The notes under the pieces are model-generated. The model ran no database searches. It saw only the letters and a program-made list of their open reading frames with translations, and was not told the origin of the DNA. Made by a program: the position numbers and the translations under genes. Shown here one piece after another: positions 1 to 6,609 of a DNA stretch of 6,663 nucleotides; the first letter of the stretch is position 1, and the number at the start of each line of letters is the position of its first letter. The DNA is taken from positions 1 to 6,663 of the forward strand of contig CALHZX010000087.1 in NCBI GenBank assembly GCA_938040725.1, read 5' to 3'. This stretch comes from an uncultured Actinomyces sp. GTDB taxonomy: Bacteria > Actinomycetota > Actinomycetes > Actinomycetales > Actinomycetaceae.

Positions 1-37
1 TGCGACGCAATAGGACCAGTGTATTCCACCACAGGCA

Positions 38-3000
38 CTACTCGCCAAAAGGCACAAGAATCTTGGTCACCAGAGTCTCCACCCATTCCATGAGAGGGCC
101 GTCGGTGAGCGGTGACCCGCCGACACGCGACGTGAGCGGCAGCGGGACGAGGACCTGGCGCACCGCCGCCTTGATGACCGTTCCGGGGTGCAGGCGCTTA
201 AGGCGCATCACCTGGGAGTCGCGCAGCTCGACCGGGGAAACGCGCAGGTACTTGCCCTGCGTGACGACCTCGGTGATCCCGGCGCGGCGCACGATCTCGC
301 GCAGACGCGCGACGGCGAAGAGCAGGTCGACCTGGGGCGGGATGGGGCCGTAGCGGTCGACGAGTTCCTCGCGCACATCGGCCTCCTGCTCAGGCGTGGA
401 GATGGCCGCGATCTTCGCGTAGACCTCGAGGCGCAGGCGCTCGCCGCGCACGTAGCCATCGGGGATGTGCGCGTCGACCTGCAGATCCATGCGCACGTCC
501 GTCTTCTCGGCAGGGGCGTCGCCTCGGTAGGTGGCTACCGCGTCGGAGACCATGCGCACGTACAGGTCGAATCCGACGCCTTCGACGTGGCCGGACTGCG
601 CCCCACCCAGGAGGTTACCGGCGCCTCGGATCTCGAGATCGCGCTGGGCGACCGCCAGGCCCGCGCCCAGCTCCGTGTTGGCGGCGATCGTCTTGAGGCG
701 CTCGTGCGCGGTTTCGGTCAGGGCCTTATCGCCCGGGTAGAAGAAATACGCGTAGGCGCGTTCGCGGCCTCGTCCGACACGCCCGCGCAGCTGGTGGAGC
801 TGGGACAGACCGAAGGTGTCGGCACGGTCCACGATGAGCGTGTTCGCGTTGGAGATGTCCAGGCCGGTTTCGACGATGGTCGTGCAAACGAGCACGTCAA
901 ACTCGTGGTTCCAAAAGTCCTGGATGACGGCCTCGAGCTGATGCTCGTTCATCTTGCCGTGAGCGGTGCGCACGCGCGCCTCGGGGACCAGCTCGGCGAT
1001 GTGAGCGGCCACCGAGGAGATCGAGTCGACGCGGTTATGCACGTAGAAGACCTGTCCGTCGCGCAGGAGCTCGCGGCGGATCGCGGCGCTGACCTGGGCA
1101 TCCGTGTAGGCACCGACGAAGGTCAGGACCGGCTGGCGCTCCTCGGGCGGGGTCTGGAGGATCGACATCTCGCGGATACCGGAGATCGCCATCTCGAGGG
1201 TACGCGGGATCGGCGTGGCAGACATCGACAGGACGTCCACGTCGGTGCGCAGAGCCTTGAGCGTCTCCTTATGCTCGACGCCGAAACGCTGCTCCTCATC
1301 GATGATGACCAGGCCGAGCTTCTTGAAAGAGACAGTGCCGGTCAGCAGCGAGTGGGTGCCGATGACCAGGTCGACCTCGCCCGAGGCCAGCCCAGCCTTG
1401 ACCGCCTCGGTTTCCTTCGGGGTCGAGAAGCGCGAGAGCGTGCCGATATGCACGGGGAAGCCCGCGTAGCGCTCAGCGAAGGTCTCCGCGTGTTGGGTGA
1501 CCAGCAGGGTCGTCGGCACGAGGACCGCAACCTGATAGCCGTCCTGGATGGCCTTGAACGCGGCGCGCACGGCGATTTCGGTCTTGCCGTAGCCGACGTC
1601 GCCGGTGAGCAGGCGATCCATGGGCACGGGCTTTTCCATGTCGGCCTTGACCTCGTCGATGGTGACGAGCTGGTCGGGGGTCTCGACGTAGGGGAAAGCG
1701 TCCTCAAGTTCGCGCTGCCAGGGGGTGTCGGGGCCGAAAGCGTGGCCCTTGGTCTGCTGACGCACGGCGTACAGACGGATGAGTTCCTTGGCGACCTCGT
1801 TGACGGCCTTCTTCGCGCGGGCCTTGGTCTTCGCCCAGTCGGCGCCGCCCATCTTGGTCAAGGACGGCTCGTCGGATCCGGTGTACTTCGAGATCTGGTC
1901 GAGCGCGTCAGTGGGTACGAAGAGCCGGTCGGCGGGCTGGCCGCGCTTGGAGGGCGCGTATTCGATGACGAGGTAGTCGCGCGTGGATGCGGCGTCTCCT
2001 CGCCCGATTGTGCGCGAGACCAACTCGATGAAGCGTCCGATGCCGTGCTGGTCGTGGACGATGTAGTCCCCGGGATGCAGGGTGAGCGGGTCCACGCCCT
2101 TGCGCCTGCGCGAGGGCATGCGTCGCATGTCGCGCGTGGATGCGCCCGCGCGCCCGGTGAGGTCGCCTTCGGTGAGGATGGCGATCTTGAGGTGGGGTGC
2201 GACGAATCCGACGCCCGCCTGCGCGGTCGTGATCGTCACGAGGCCGGGGTCGGGGCGTGCTTCCACATTGTCCGCGAGCGCGGCCGGGCACGAGGCGTCG
2301 GTGAGGATCGATCGGATGCGCCTGCCCGGGCCGGGGCCTTCGGTCGTGACGACGATGCGCCAGCCGCCTCGGGCCAGGTCGGTGAGGTCGGCGGCGGCGC
2401 GGACAAAGTCGCCGCGGTAGGGGTGCACGTCGCGGGCACCCACGCGCATGAGGGTGGGCGAGACGACGACGGGCGCGGGGCCGTCCGCTGACGGGGAGTC
2501 GGCCTCGGCCTCGTCGATCGCGGAGGCGAGGTCGGCGGGAGGCAGATCGGTGAGCTCCCACCAGGGGCGCGTACCGCTCCCCCACAGCTCGCTCAGATCG
2601 AGGAACGAGGCCTTGGATGCCTCGAGCGGGGTATCGCCTCCCCCTGCGGCGGCGCTCCACGCGGCGGCGAGGAACTCCTCGGTCGTGGCGACGAGGTCGG
2701 CGGCGCGGGCGCGGATGCGTTCGGGGTCGGAGGCGAGGACCGGCGACCCGGCGGGCAGCAGGTCGAGGAGGGACTGCATGCCGCTCACCAGAATCGGGGC
2801 GAGGGATTCGATGCCGGGGGCTGCGATTCCTTCGGCGGCGAGGGTCAGCATCTCAGCGGCGCCGGGCAGGCGGTCGGTGGCCTCGCGGGCGCGGGCGCGC
2901 ACGGCCTGGGTGAGGAGGAGCTCGCGGCAGGGCACGGCCCACACTCCGTCGGTGGCCTCGCCGAGGGTTCGCTGGTCGGAGACGGAGAAGGCACGGATGT

Positions 3001-3622
3001 CGTCAACTTCGTCGCCCCACAGTTCGACGCGCAGCGGGTGGGGCTCCTGGGGCGGGAAGACGTCGAGAATCCCGCCGCGCACGCTCATCTGGCCGCGTCC
3101 TTCGACCATGTCGACGCGCTCGTAGCCGAGTTCGGCCAGTCGGTTCGTCACGTCGGTGAGGTCGAGGATGTCGCCGGTGCGCACGCGCACGGGTTCGAGG
3201 TCTGCCAGGCCTGAGATGATCGGCTGGAGGAAGGCACGGATCGGCACGACGAGGACGGACAGCGGGCCCGCGCTCTCGTCCCCTTCGATGGGGTGGACGA
3301 GGCGGCGCAAGACCGCGATGCGACGCGCCATCGTGTCGACCTGGGGCGACAGACGCTCGTGCGGCAGGGTCTCCCACGCGGGCAGCATGGCCACGCCCGG
3401 GATCCACGAGGCCAGGGCGTTGGTCAGCGACTCGGCGTCGCGCCCGGTGGCCGTGAGGACGACGAGCGGCGTGGCCGCGCGCGAAGCGACGGCCGCGAGG
3501 AGGGGTGGCCTGACGCCAACGGGAGCGACGATCGTGCCCGAGCGGCCCGCCTCGATGGAGTCGGTGGCCGTCTCGATCGCGGGATCAGTGGAGATGTCCG
3601 GGAGGAGTCCGGTGAGTAGCAC
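38..3622 (-). CDS. mfd: Transcription-repair coupling factor Mfd (ATP-dependent DNA translocase)
   Basis: Mfd displaces RNA polymerase stalled at DNA damage and recruits UvrA, starting transcription-coupled nucleotide excision repair in the cytoplasm. The protein has 1194 residues, the usual full length (E. coli 1148). Visible parts in order: an N-terminal UvrB-like module (about 25-350) with the conserved VRGGILDVFP block at 181-190 and, as expected for Mfd, a degenerate Walker A region around 33-41; a variable Asp/Ala/Pro-rich linker near 369-386; the CarD-like RNA polymerase interaction domain from about 516 (YIVHDQHGIGRF, 520-531); a RecG-like translocase with Walker A GDVGYGKTE (674-682), Walker B DEEQRFG (775-781), SATPIPRT (801-808), TTIVETGLD (914-922) and QLRGRVGR (944-951); and a C-terminal regulatory domain from about 1040. 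All ATPase motifs look intact. The start is GTG, with AAAGG at 3629-3633 and a 6-nt spacer; the stop is TAG. It is the last visible gene of the hydrolase-pth-mfd run. Identification is essentially certain. Confidence 0.98.
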   Translation of the reverse strand: MLLTGLLPDISTDPAIETATDSIEAGRSGTIVAPVGVRPPLLAAVASRAATPLVVLTATGRDAESLTNALASWIPGVAMLPAWETLPHERLSPQVDTMARRIAVLRRLVHPIEGDESAGPLSVLVVPIRAFLQPIISGLADLEPVRVRTGDILDLTDVTNRLAELGYERVDMVEGRGQMSVRGGILDVFPPQEPHPLRVELWGDEVDDIRAFSVSDQRTLGEATDGVWAVPCRELLLTQAVRARAREATDRLPGAAEMLTLAAEGIAAPGIESLAPILVSGMQSLLDLLPAGSPVLASDPERIRARAADLVATTEEFLAAAWSAAAGGGDTPLEASKASFLDLSELWGSGTRPWWELTDLPPADLASAIDEAEADSPSADGPAPVVVSPTLMRVGARDVHPYRGDFVRAAADLTDLARGGWRIVVTTEGPGPGRRIRSILTDASCPAALADNVEARPDPGLVTITTAQAGVGFVAPHLKIAILTEGDLTGRAGASTRDMRRMPSRRRKGVDPLTLHPGDYIVHDQHGIGRFIELVSRTIGRGDAASTRDYLVIEYAPSKRGQPADRLFVPTDALDQISKYTGSDEPSLTKMGGADWAKTKARAKKAVNEVAKELIRLYAVRQQTKGHAFGPDTPWQRELEDAFPYVETPDQLVTIDEVKADMEKPVPMDRLLTGDVGYGKTEIAVRAAFKAIQDGYQVAVLVPTTLLVTQHAETFAERYAGFPVHIGTLSRFSTPKETEAVKAGLASGEVDLVIGTHSLLTGTVSFKKLGLVIIDEEQRFGVEHKETLKALRTDVDVLSMSATPIPRTLEMAISGIREMSILQTPPEERQPVLTFVGAYTDAQVSAAIRRELLRDGQVFYVHNRVDSISSVAAHIAELVPEARVRTAHGKMNEHQLEAVIQDFWNHEFDVLVCTTIVETGLDISNANTLIVDRADTFGLSQLHQLRGRVGRGRERAYAYFFYPGDKALTETAHERLKTIAANTELGAGLAVAQRDLEIRGAGNLLGGAQSGHVEGVGFDLYVRMVSDAVATYRGDAPAEKTDVRMDLQVDAHIPDGYVRGERLRLEVYAKIAAISTPEQEADVREELVDRYGPIPPQVDLLFAVARLREIVRRAGITEVVTQGKYLRVSPVELRDSQVMRLKRLHPGTVIKAAVRQVLVPLPLTSRVGGSPLTDGPLMEWVETLVTKILVPFGE

Positions 3623-3628
3623 GCGCTG

Positions 3629-3633
3629 CCTTT
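3629..3633 (-). promoter_or_regulatory. Ribosome binding site of mfd
   Basis: On the minus strand this reads AAAGG, 6 nt before a GTG codon. It supports GTG at 3620-3622 as the mfd start; the protein then begins MLLTGLLPDIST. Confidence 0.6.
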
Positions 3634-3649
3634 CGCGGTGAGAGTGCGC

Positions 3650-3675
3650 GGCGGTGCCCGACGCGGGGCACCACC
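3650..3675 (-). other. GC-rich hairpin in the pth-mfd intergenic gap
   Basis: Read on the minus strand, GGTGGTGCCC and GGGCACCGCC pair over 10 bp (one G-T wobble, the rest Watson-Crick) around a 6-nt CGCGTC loop. The stem begins 4 nt after the pth stop codon and ends about 16 nt before the mfd Shine-Dalgarno. No T-run follows, so it is not a classical intrinsic terminator. It could be a weak attenuator, an RNA-processing or 3'-end-stabilising element, or a device that lowers mfd expression relative to pth. The pairing is seen directly; any function is inferred. Confidence 0.5.
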
Positions 3676-3679
3676 TTGT

Positions 3680-4282
3680 TCAGGACCCGGTGTGCAGGGC
3701 CATCTGGGTGGGGGCGAATCCCTTGGTGACGATGTCTTCGACGACGTCAGCGGCCTGCTCGAAGGTGACATCCCAGTCTGGGCGTTCTTTAGAGGGCAGG
3801 ACACCCAGCACGTAGTCAGCGGGGTCCATGCGCCCCGGCGGGCGGCCCACGCCGATGCGCAGGCGGGCGTAGTCACGCGTTCCCAGGTGTTGGGTGAGGG
3901 ACTTCAGGCCGTTATGACCGCCCTCTCCCCCACCGACCTTGAGGCGCAGCGTGTGCGCAGGCAGGTCCATGTCGTCATGGATGACGAGGATACGCGAGGG
4001 CGGGATCTTCAGGAAGGATGCGAGCGCGCTGATCGGCCCGCCGGACGTGTTCATGTAGCTGTCGGAGCGGGCCAGGACCACGCGGGGACCGGGCACTCCG
4101 CCGGGGCCGATCCCCAAGCGCGCGTCGGCGGTGTGCGTGCGTGAGCGGTGCGACGTCAGGGTCGCACCACCGCGCGAGGCGAGCACGTCGAGGGTCAAGT
4201 ATCCGACGTTGTGTCGAGTAGAGGCATACTGCGCGCCGGGGTTACCTAACCCGACGACGAGCCACGGTCCGTCAGTCGTCAT
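3680..4282 (-). CDS. pth: Peptidyl-tRNA hydrolase (Pth family)
   Basis: Pth cleaves the ester bond of peptidyl-tRNAs released early from ribosomes, freeing tRNA for reuse; it is cytoplasmic and normally essential. The 200-residue product matches the family's usual size (E. coli 194). The signature VVGLGNPG is at 9-16 and is followed by STRHNVG (21-27). The catalytic and substrate-contact residues are all present: Asn14, catalytic His24, Asn78 (SYMNTSG), Asp103 (IHDDMDLP) and Asn124 (GGHNGLK). The ATG at 4280-4282 is chosen because the conserved core begins eight residues later and the upstream in-frame extension (to 4528) is arginine/proline/serine-rich shadow sequence over the neighbouring gene. 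The start lies inside the 3' end of the SGNH hydrolase gene (11-nt overlap) and has no well-spaced Shine-Dalgarno: GGAG ends one base before the ATG, and GGGTGG lies about 12 nt upstream. Translational coupling to the upstream gene is therefore likely. mfd follows after 57 nt. The stop is TGA. Confidence 0.97.
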   Translation of the reverse strand: MTTDGPWLVVGLGNPGAQYASTRHNVGYLTLDVLASRGGATLTSHRSRTHTADARLGIGPGGVPGPRVVLARSDSYMNTSGGPISALASFLKIPPSRILVIHDDMDLPAHTLRLKVGGGEGGHNGLKSLTQHLGTRDYARLRIGVGRPPGRMDPADYVLGVLPSKERPDWDVTFEQAADVVEDIVTKGFAPTQMALHTGS

Positions 4283-5135
4283 ACTCCGATTGTGCCACCC
4301 GCGCCGAGAGCATGTCCCACTGGGGGGCGTCCTCGACAACGGGGGCTGCCTCACGTCGGGACTCGGCCCACGCGTCGGCGAAGAGCTGAGCCCACTTGGC
4401 GTAGGCGGCCGAATTGGGGTGGAAGAAGTCCGCCGCGTGGTAGGCGAAGGTGTAGGTCGGCAGGGAGTATTCCTGCGTGAGGGAACGCAGGTCGACCAGG
4501 TGCGCGTCGCTGTCGGCGACGGCGGCACCGATGCGGTCGGACATGTCCTGCGCGCGGCTTTCCTGCGGCATGATGCCGAAAGACGGGATGGTGGAAACCA
4601 GGGCGTCAGCAGGCAGAGAGGCGAGAACGCGGCGCAGGCGCTCCTCGAACTGTCCGGGTGCCATGTCCTCGGCCATCACATCGTTGCCGCCGATGGTCAA
4701 CGTCACCAGGTCGGGGCTGTAGGGACCATCCAGGAGGCCCAGGCCGCGCATCTGCGGGATCTGGGTGAGTTCGACAGACTCGATGGTCGCGCCCGACAGG
4801 GAGAGGTTGAGCAGCAGGACCTCGCGTTCCAGCTGGGCGTTGATGGCAGAGGCGAGGCGTGCCGGGTAGGACTCGGTGATGCGCGAGGCTCCCATGCCCT
4901 GCACGGACGAGTCGCCGAGGGAGACGATGAGGTAGGGACGCTCGCCCTCAGGATGCTCATCACACTCACGGAGGCGATCCAGAGTTGCCAGGTTGTGGTC
5001 CTCCCAGGCCTTGCGGTAGTCACCGCGCTGGGAGTCCAAGCGCAGGAGGCGTCCGATCGCCAGGCCACCACCGAAGAGGCTCGCGCCGCCGGCTGCCGCC
5101 CCCGCTACCTGCCATGCTCGTTTGCTGATCCCCAT
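4272..5135 (-). CDS. SGNH/GDSL-family hydrolase with N-terminal membrane segment
   Basis: This is a probable serine esterase/lipase or acyl-hydrolase of the SGNH (lysophospholipase L1-like) superfamily; the substrate is unknown. In the 287-residue product all four hallmark blocks are visible: block I SLGDSSVQGMG (72-82, nucleophile Ser76), block II Gly115 (LSLSGAT), block III GGND (149-152, oxyanion Asn151) and block V DFFHPN (236-241, Asp236 and His239). The N-terminus has K5-R6, then a hydrophobic Ala/Gly/Leu stretch at about 8-31. That fits a signal anchor or signal peptide placing the catalytic domain outside the membrane; no lipobox cysteine is seen. The ATG at 5133-5135 is preferred over an in-frame ATG at 5208-5210. 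It has AAGGA 7 nt upstream and leads straight into the positive-then-hydrophobic N-terminus, while the other ATG lies within the galK terminator hairpin. The 3' end overlaps pth by 11 nt, so the two are likely co-transcribed. The fold is a confident call; the role is not known. Confidence 0.88.
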   Translation of the reverse strand: MGISKRAWQVAGAAAGGASLFGGGLAIGRLLRLDSQRGDYRKAWEDHNLATLDRLRECDEHPEGERPYLIVSLGDSSVQGMGASRITESYPARLASAINAQLEREVLLLNLSLSGATIESVELTQIPQMRGLGLLDGPYSPDLVTLTIGGNDVMAEDMAPGQFEERLRRVLASLPADALVSTIPSFGIMPQESRAQDMSDRIGAAVADSDAHLVDLRSLTQEYSLPTYTFAYHAADFFHPNSAAYAKWAQLFADAWAESRREAAPVVEDAPQWDMLSARVAQSEYDD

Positions 5136-5142
5136 CGGAGTG

Positions 5143-5147
5143 TCCTT
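5143..5147 (-). promoter_or_regulatory. Ribosome binding site of the SGNH hydrolase gene
   Basis: The minus strand reads AAGGA with a 7-nt spacer to the ATG at 5133-5135. This decides the start against the in-frame ATG 75 nt upstream, which would begin inside the terminator hairpin. Confidence 0.65.
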
Positions 5148-5168
5148 CCCTCGTTTGTGCTGTCTCTT

Positions 5169-5198
5169 AGTGTAACGAGGCCGGGGCCGGTGCTTCAA
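5169..5198 (-). promoter_or_regulatory. Predicted sigma70-type promoter for SGNH hydrolase-pth-mfd
   Basis: On the minus strand, TTGAAG (5193-5198) is a -35 candidate and TACACT (5169-5174) a -10 candidate fitting the actinobacterial TAnnnT pattern; the spacer is 18 bp. Transcription would begin near 5163, giving a leader of about 27 nt that contains the AAGGA site. The -35 box lies in the stem and loop edge of the hairpin assigned to galK termination. The boxes are seen; promoter activity is inferred. Confidence 0.45.
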
Positions 5199-5217
5199 AT
5201 GCTGAAGCACCGGCCCC
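5183..5217 (-). terminator. Probable rho-independent-like terminator of galK
   Basis: A perfect 15-bp inverted repeat (GGGGCCGGTGCTTCA with its complement) surrounds a 5-nt loop at 5198-5202. It starts 19 nt after the galK stop codon. Outer CGAG/CTCG bases (5176-5179 and 5217-5220) could extend the helix with a bulge. On the galK transcript the stem is followed by GGCCTCG rather than a U-run; on the plus strand a short TTT follows (5222-5224). Stems lacking a good U-tract are common in high-GC actinobacteria, so a terminator is the likeliest role, though efficiency may be incomplete. Confidence 0.7.
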
Positions 5218-5236
5218 TCGGTTTGTCACAGATCGC

Positions 5237-6484
5237 TCAGCCGAGGCGTCCAGCTGGCGCTCCCGGGAGGGATCGGATGAAGCGCGGAGGCTCCCATCCC
5301 CGCTGGGTATAGGCGGCTCCGACAGCTCGCGCCACCCCCTCCACAGCGTGCGCGTCGACGAGCGCGATCACGCTGCCACCGAAGCCACCACCCGTCATGC
5401 GAGCACCATGAGCGCCCACCGCACGAGCCGCCTCCACGGCCACATCCAGTTCCTCACAGGACACTTCATAGTCGTCACGCAGCGAGTCATGCGAGTCATT
5501 GAGGAGCGCGCCCGCAACCGCCAGACGCGTGTCCTCCAGCGGCCCCTCATCGAGAAGCTCGATAAACGCGCGCGTACGCGCAACCTCGGAGACGACGTGG
5601 CGCACACGCGCAGCCAAACGCTCGTTGCCCAGGGCCGCCGTGGCCTCGTTCAGGTCGGTCACATCCACGAGCTGGTCCACCCCCAGGATGCGCGCAGACT
5701 CCTCACAGTCCGCGCGGCGCGAGCCGTACTGGCCGTCCGCCAGCGAATGCTTGGCCCGCGTGTCAATGACGAGGAGCTCGAGGCCGACCGCACCCAGGTC
5801 AAAGGGAACCTGGCGCGTCGACATGTCGCAACAGTCAAGGGCCAGCGCGTGGCCTTCGCGGCAGCGCAGGGAGGCCGTCTGGTCCAGGCCTCCGGTATTC
5901 GCGCCCGCCACCTGGTTTTCCGCGACGCGCGCGGCGTCCACGAGAACCTTGCGCCCCTCGTCGTTGGGGGCATCGATCGTGCCCGCCAGGCCCAGCGAGC
6001 ACACCTCATCGAGAGCAACCGCAGTCGCACACTCAAGCGCAGCGCTCGACGAGAGGCCACCACCCAAGGGCACACACGACCACAGGGCCGCATCAAAACC
6101 GGGCAGGGGCCCGTACCCGGCTTGCTCGAGTGCCCACGCGACACCCGCAAGGTACGCGGTCCAGTGATTCGTCACCTCTCCAGGGGTCCCCTTCGGGCCG
6201 ATCACGTCAAGGTCGAGAACGTCAATCGCCTCGCGCGTCTGCGGCGAAATAAGGCGAATCGTCCGATCCTTGCGTGGTGACAGGGCGAGGTAGGCGCGGT
6301 GCGGAAGGGCAATCGGCAGACACGGACCGCCGTTGTAATCCACGTGCTCCCCGATGATATTGACGCGCCCGGGCGCGCTCCACACGCCCCGAGGCTCATA
6401 GTCAAACGCGCCACGGAAAAGATTTGCGGCCTGCGCTGCCCCTTCATCGGGTGTAGCGGCGTCGGCCCACACGAGATCAGTCAC
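5237..6484 (-). CDS. galK: Galactokinase
   Basis: GalK phosphorylates alpha-D-galactose with ATP to galactose-1-phosphate, the first committed step of the Leloir pathway, in the cytoplasm. The 415-residue product is a GHMP kinase of typical GalK length (about 380-420). The galactokinase signature GRVNIIGEHVDYNGG is at 39-53, with catalytic Arg40 and sugar-contacting Glu46, His47 and Asp49. The ATP-binding loop PLGGGLSSSAALE is at 139-151, GGLDQTASL (198-206) carries the catalytic base Asp201, and the third GHMP motif ARMTGGGFGGS is at 361-371. All key residues look intact. The start is GTG with a strong AAGGAGG site and a 5-nt spacer; the stop is TGA. galK has its own predicted promoter with a CRP-like palindrome in it and a hairpin after its end, so it is probably monocistronic. 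No galT, galE or galactose transporter is visible nearby. Other GHMP sugar kinases are unlikely given the full GalK signature. Confidence 0.97.
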   Translation of the reverse strand: MTDLVWADAATPDEGAAQAANLFRGAFDYEPRGVWSAPGRVNIIGEHVDYNGGPCLPIALPHRAYLALSPRKDRTIRLISPQTREAIDVLDLDVIGPKGTPGEVTNHWTAYLAGVAWALEQAGYGPLPGFDAALWSCVPLGGGLSSSAALECATAVALDEVCSLGLAGTIDAPNDEGRKVLVDAARVAENQVAGANTGGLDQTASLRCREGHALALDCCDMSTRQVPFDLGAVGLELLVIDTRAKHSLADGQYGSRRADCEESARILGVDQLVDVTDLNEATAALGNERLAARVRHVVSEVARTRAFIELLDEGPLEDTRLAVAGALLNDSHDSLRDDYEVSCEELDVAVEAARAVGAHGARMTGGGFGGSVIALVDAHAVEGVARAVGAAYTQRGWEPPRFIRSLPGAPAGRLG

Positions 6485-6489
6485 AAGAT

Positions 6490-6496
6490 CCTCCTT
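6490..6496 (-). promoter_or_regulatory. Ribosome binding site of galK
   Basis: The minus strand reads AAGGAGG, a near-perfect Shine-Dalgarno, 5 nt before the GTG at 6482-6484. It fixes the GTG start and suggests efficient translation. Confidence 0.8.
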
Positions 6497-6511
6497 GGTC
6501 TCTCTGACTCA

Positions 6512-6541
6512 AAGCTACGTGAACGCCCTCACACCATTCAA
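6512..6541 (-). promoter_or_regulatory. Predicted sigma70-type promoter of galK
   Basis: On the minus strand, TTGAAT (6536-6541) and TAGCTT (6512-6517) are separated by 18 bp, matching TTGAca/TAnnnT. Transcription would start near 6505, leaving a leader of about 20 nt with the AAGGAGG site. The spacing and -35 sequence closely resemble the promoter proposed for the downstream operon. Confidence 0.5.
6518..6533. promoter_or_regulatory. CRP/GlxR-like palindrome in the galK promoter
   Basis: The sequence CGTGA-N6-TCACA matches the CRP-family consensus TGTGA-N6-TCACA at nine of ten conserved bases. It sits wholly between the proposed galK -35 and -10 boxes, where a bound protein would be expected to repress galK. 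It is also about 57 bp upstream of a possible start of the divergent plus-strand gene, so it could act there instead. The palindrome is seen; the regulator is inferred from the consensus. Confidence 0.35.
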
Positions 6542-6570
6542 ACGCTGCGGCCTCATCGCGTACACCCCGG

Positions 6571-6576
6571 TACAGT
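6571..6576 (+). promoter_or_regulatory. Weak -10 candidate for the divergent plus-strand gene
   Basis: TACAGT fits the TAnnnT pattern and would give a leader of about 27 nt to the ATG at 6610. No recognisable -35 box lies 16-18 bp upstream, so the promoter would need an activator or the call is wrong. Confidence 0.2.
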
Positions 6577-6609
6577 GGAGACATAACAACCGCGACACAG
6601 GTAGACCCC

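Noticed and set aside
1..37. Possible terminator or downstream promoter after mfd (minus-strand TACACT at 18-23; short imperfect inverted repeat CCTGTG/CACTGG)
   Set aside because: No -35 box lies at a suitable distance, and the stem has only six pairs with a mismatch and no T-run. Too little sequence remains to judge.
188..2491. A 767-codon open frame on the plus strand, antisense to mfd
   Set aside because: It lies entirely within the certain mfd gene and mirrors its codons. Long antisense frames are expected where high GC depletes stop codons, and the translated sequence (runs of Asp, Gly, Arg and Val) shows no recognisable domain.
4283..4528. An upstream in-frame extension of pth by 82 codons
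   Set aside because: The extension is Pro/Ser/Thr/Arg-rich, overlaps the hydrolase gene out of frame, and would place the Pth core far from its normal N-terminal position.
5136..5210. A longer form of the SGNH hydrolase starting at the ATG at 5208-5210
   Set aside because: That ATG sits in the galK terminator hairpin upstream of the likely transcription start, and the added 25 residues are highly basic and polar. The ATG at 5133-5135 has a good ribosome site and begins a proper signal-like N-terminus.
5216..5246. A CCTCGG/CCGAGG pair that could form an alternative stem around the galK stop codon
   Set aside because: It has six base pairs with a 19-nt loop and would compete with a far more stable perfect 15-bp hairpin next to it. 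Chance pairing is likely at this GC content.
4131..5312. A 393-codon plus-strand frame spanning the pth start, the hydrolase gene and the galK 3' end
   Set aside because: It runs antisense through well-supported genes and through the terminator hairpin, with no domain signature.
5348..6280. A 310-codon plus-strand frame antisense to galK
   Set aside because: It is complementary to the intact galactokinase gene and rich in Arg and His with no motif; it is a GC-driven shadow.
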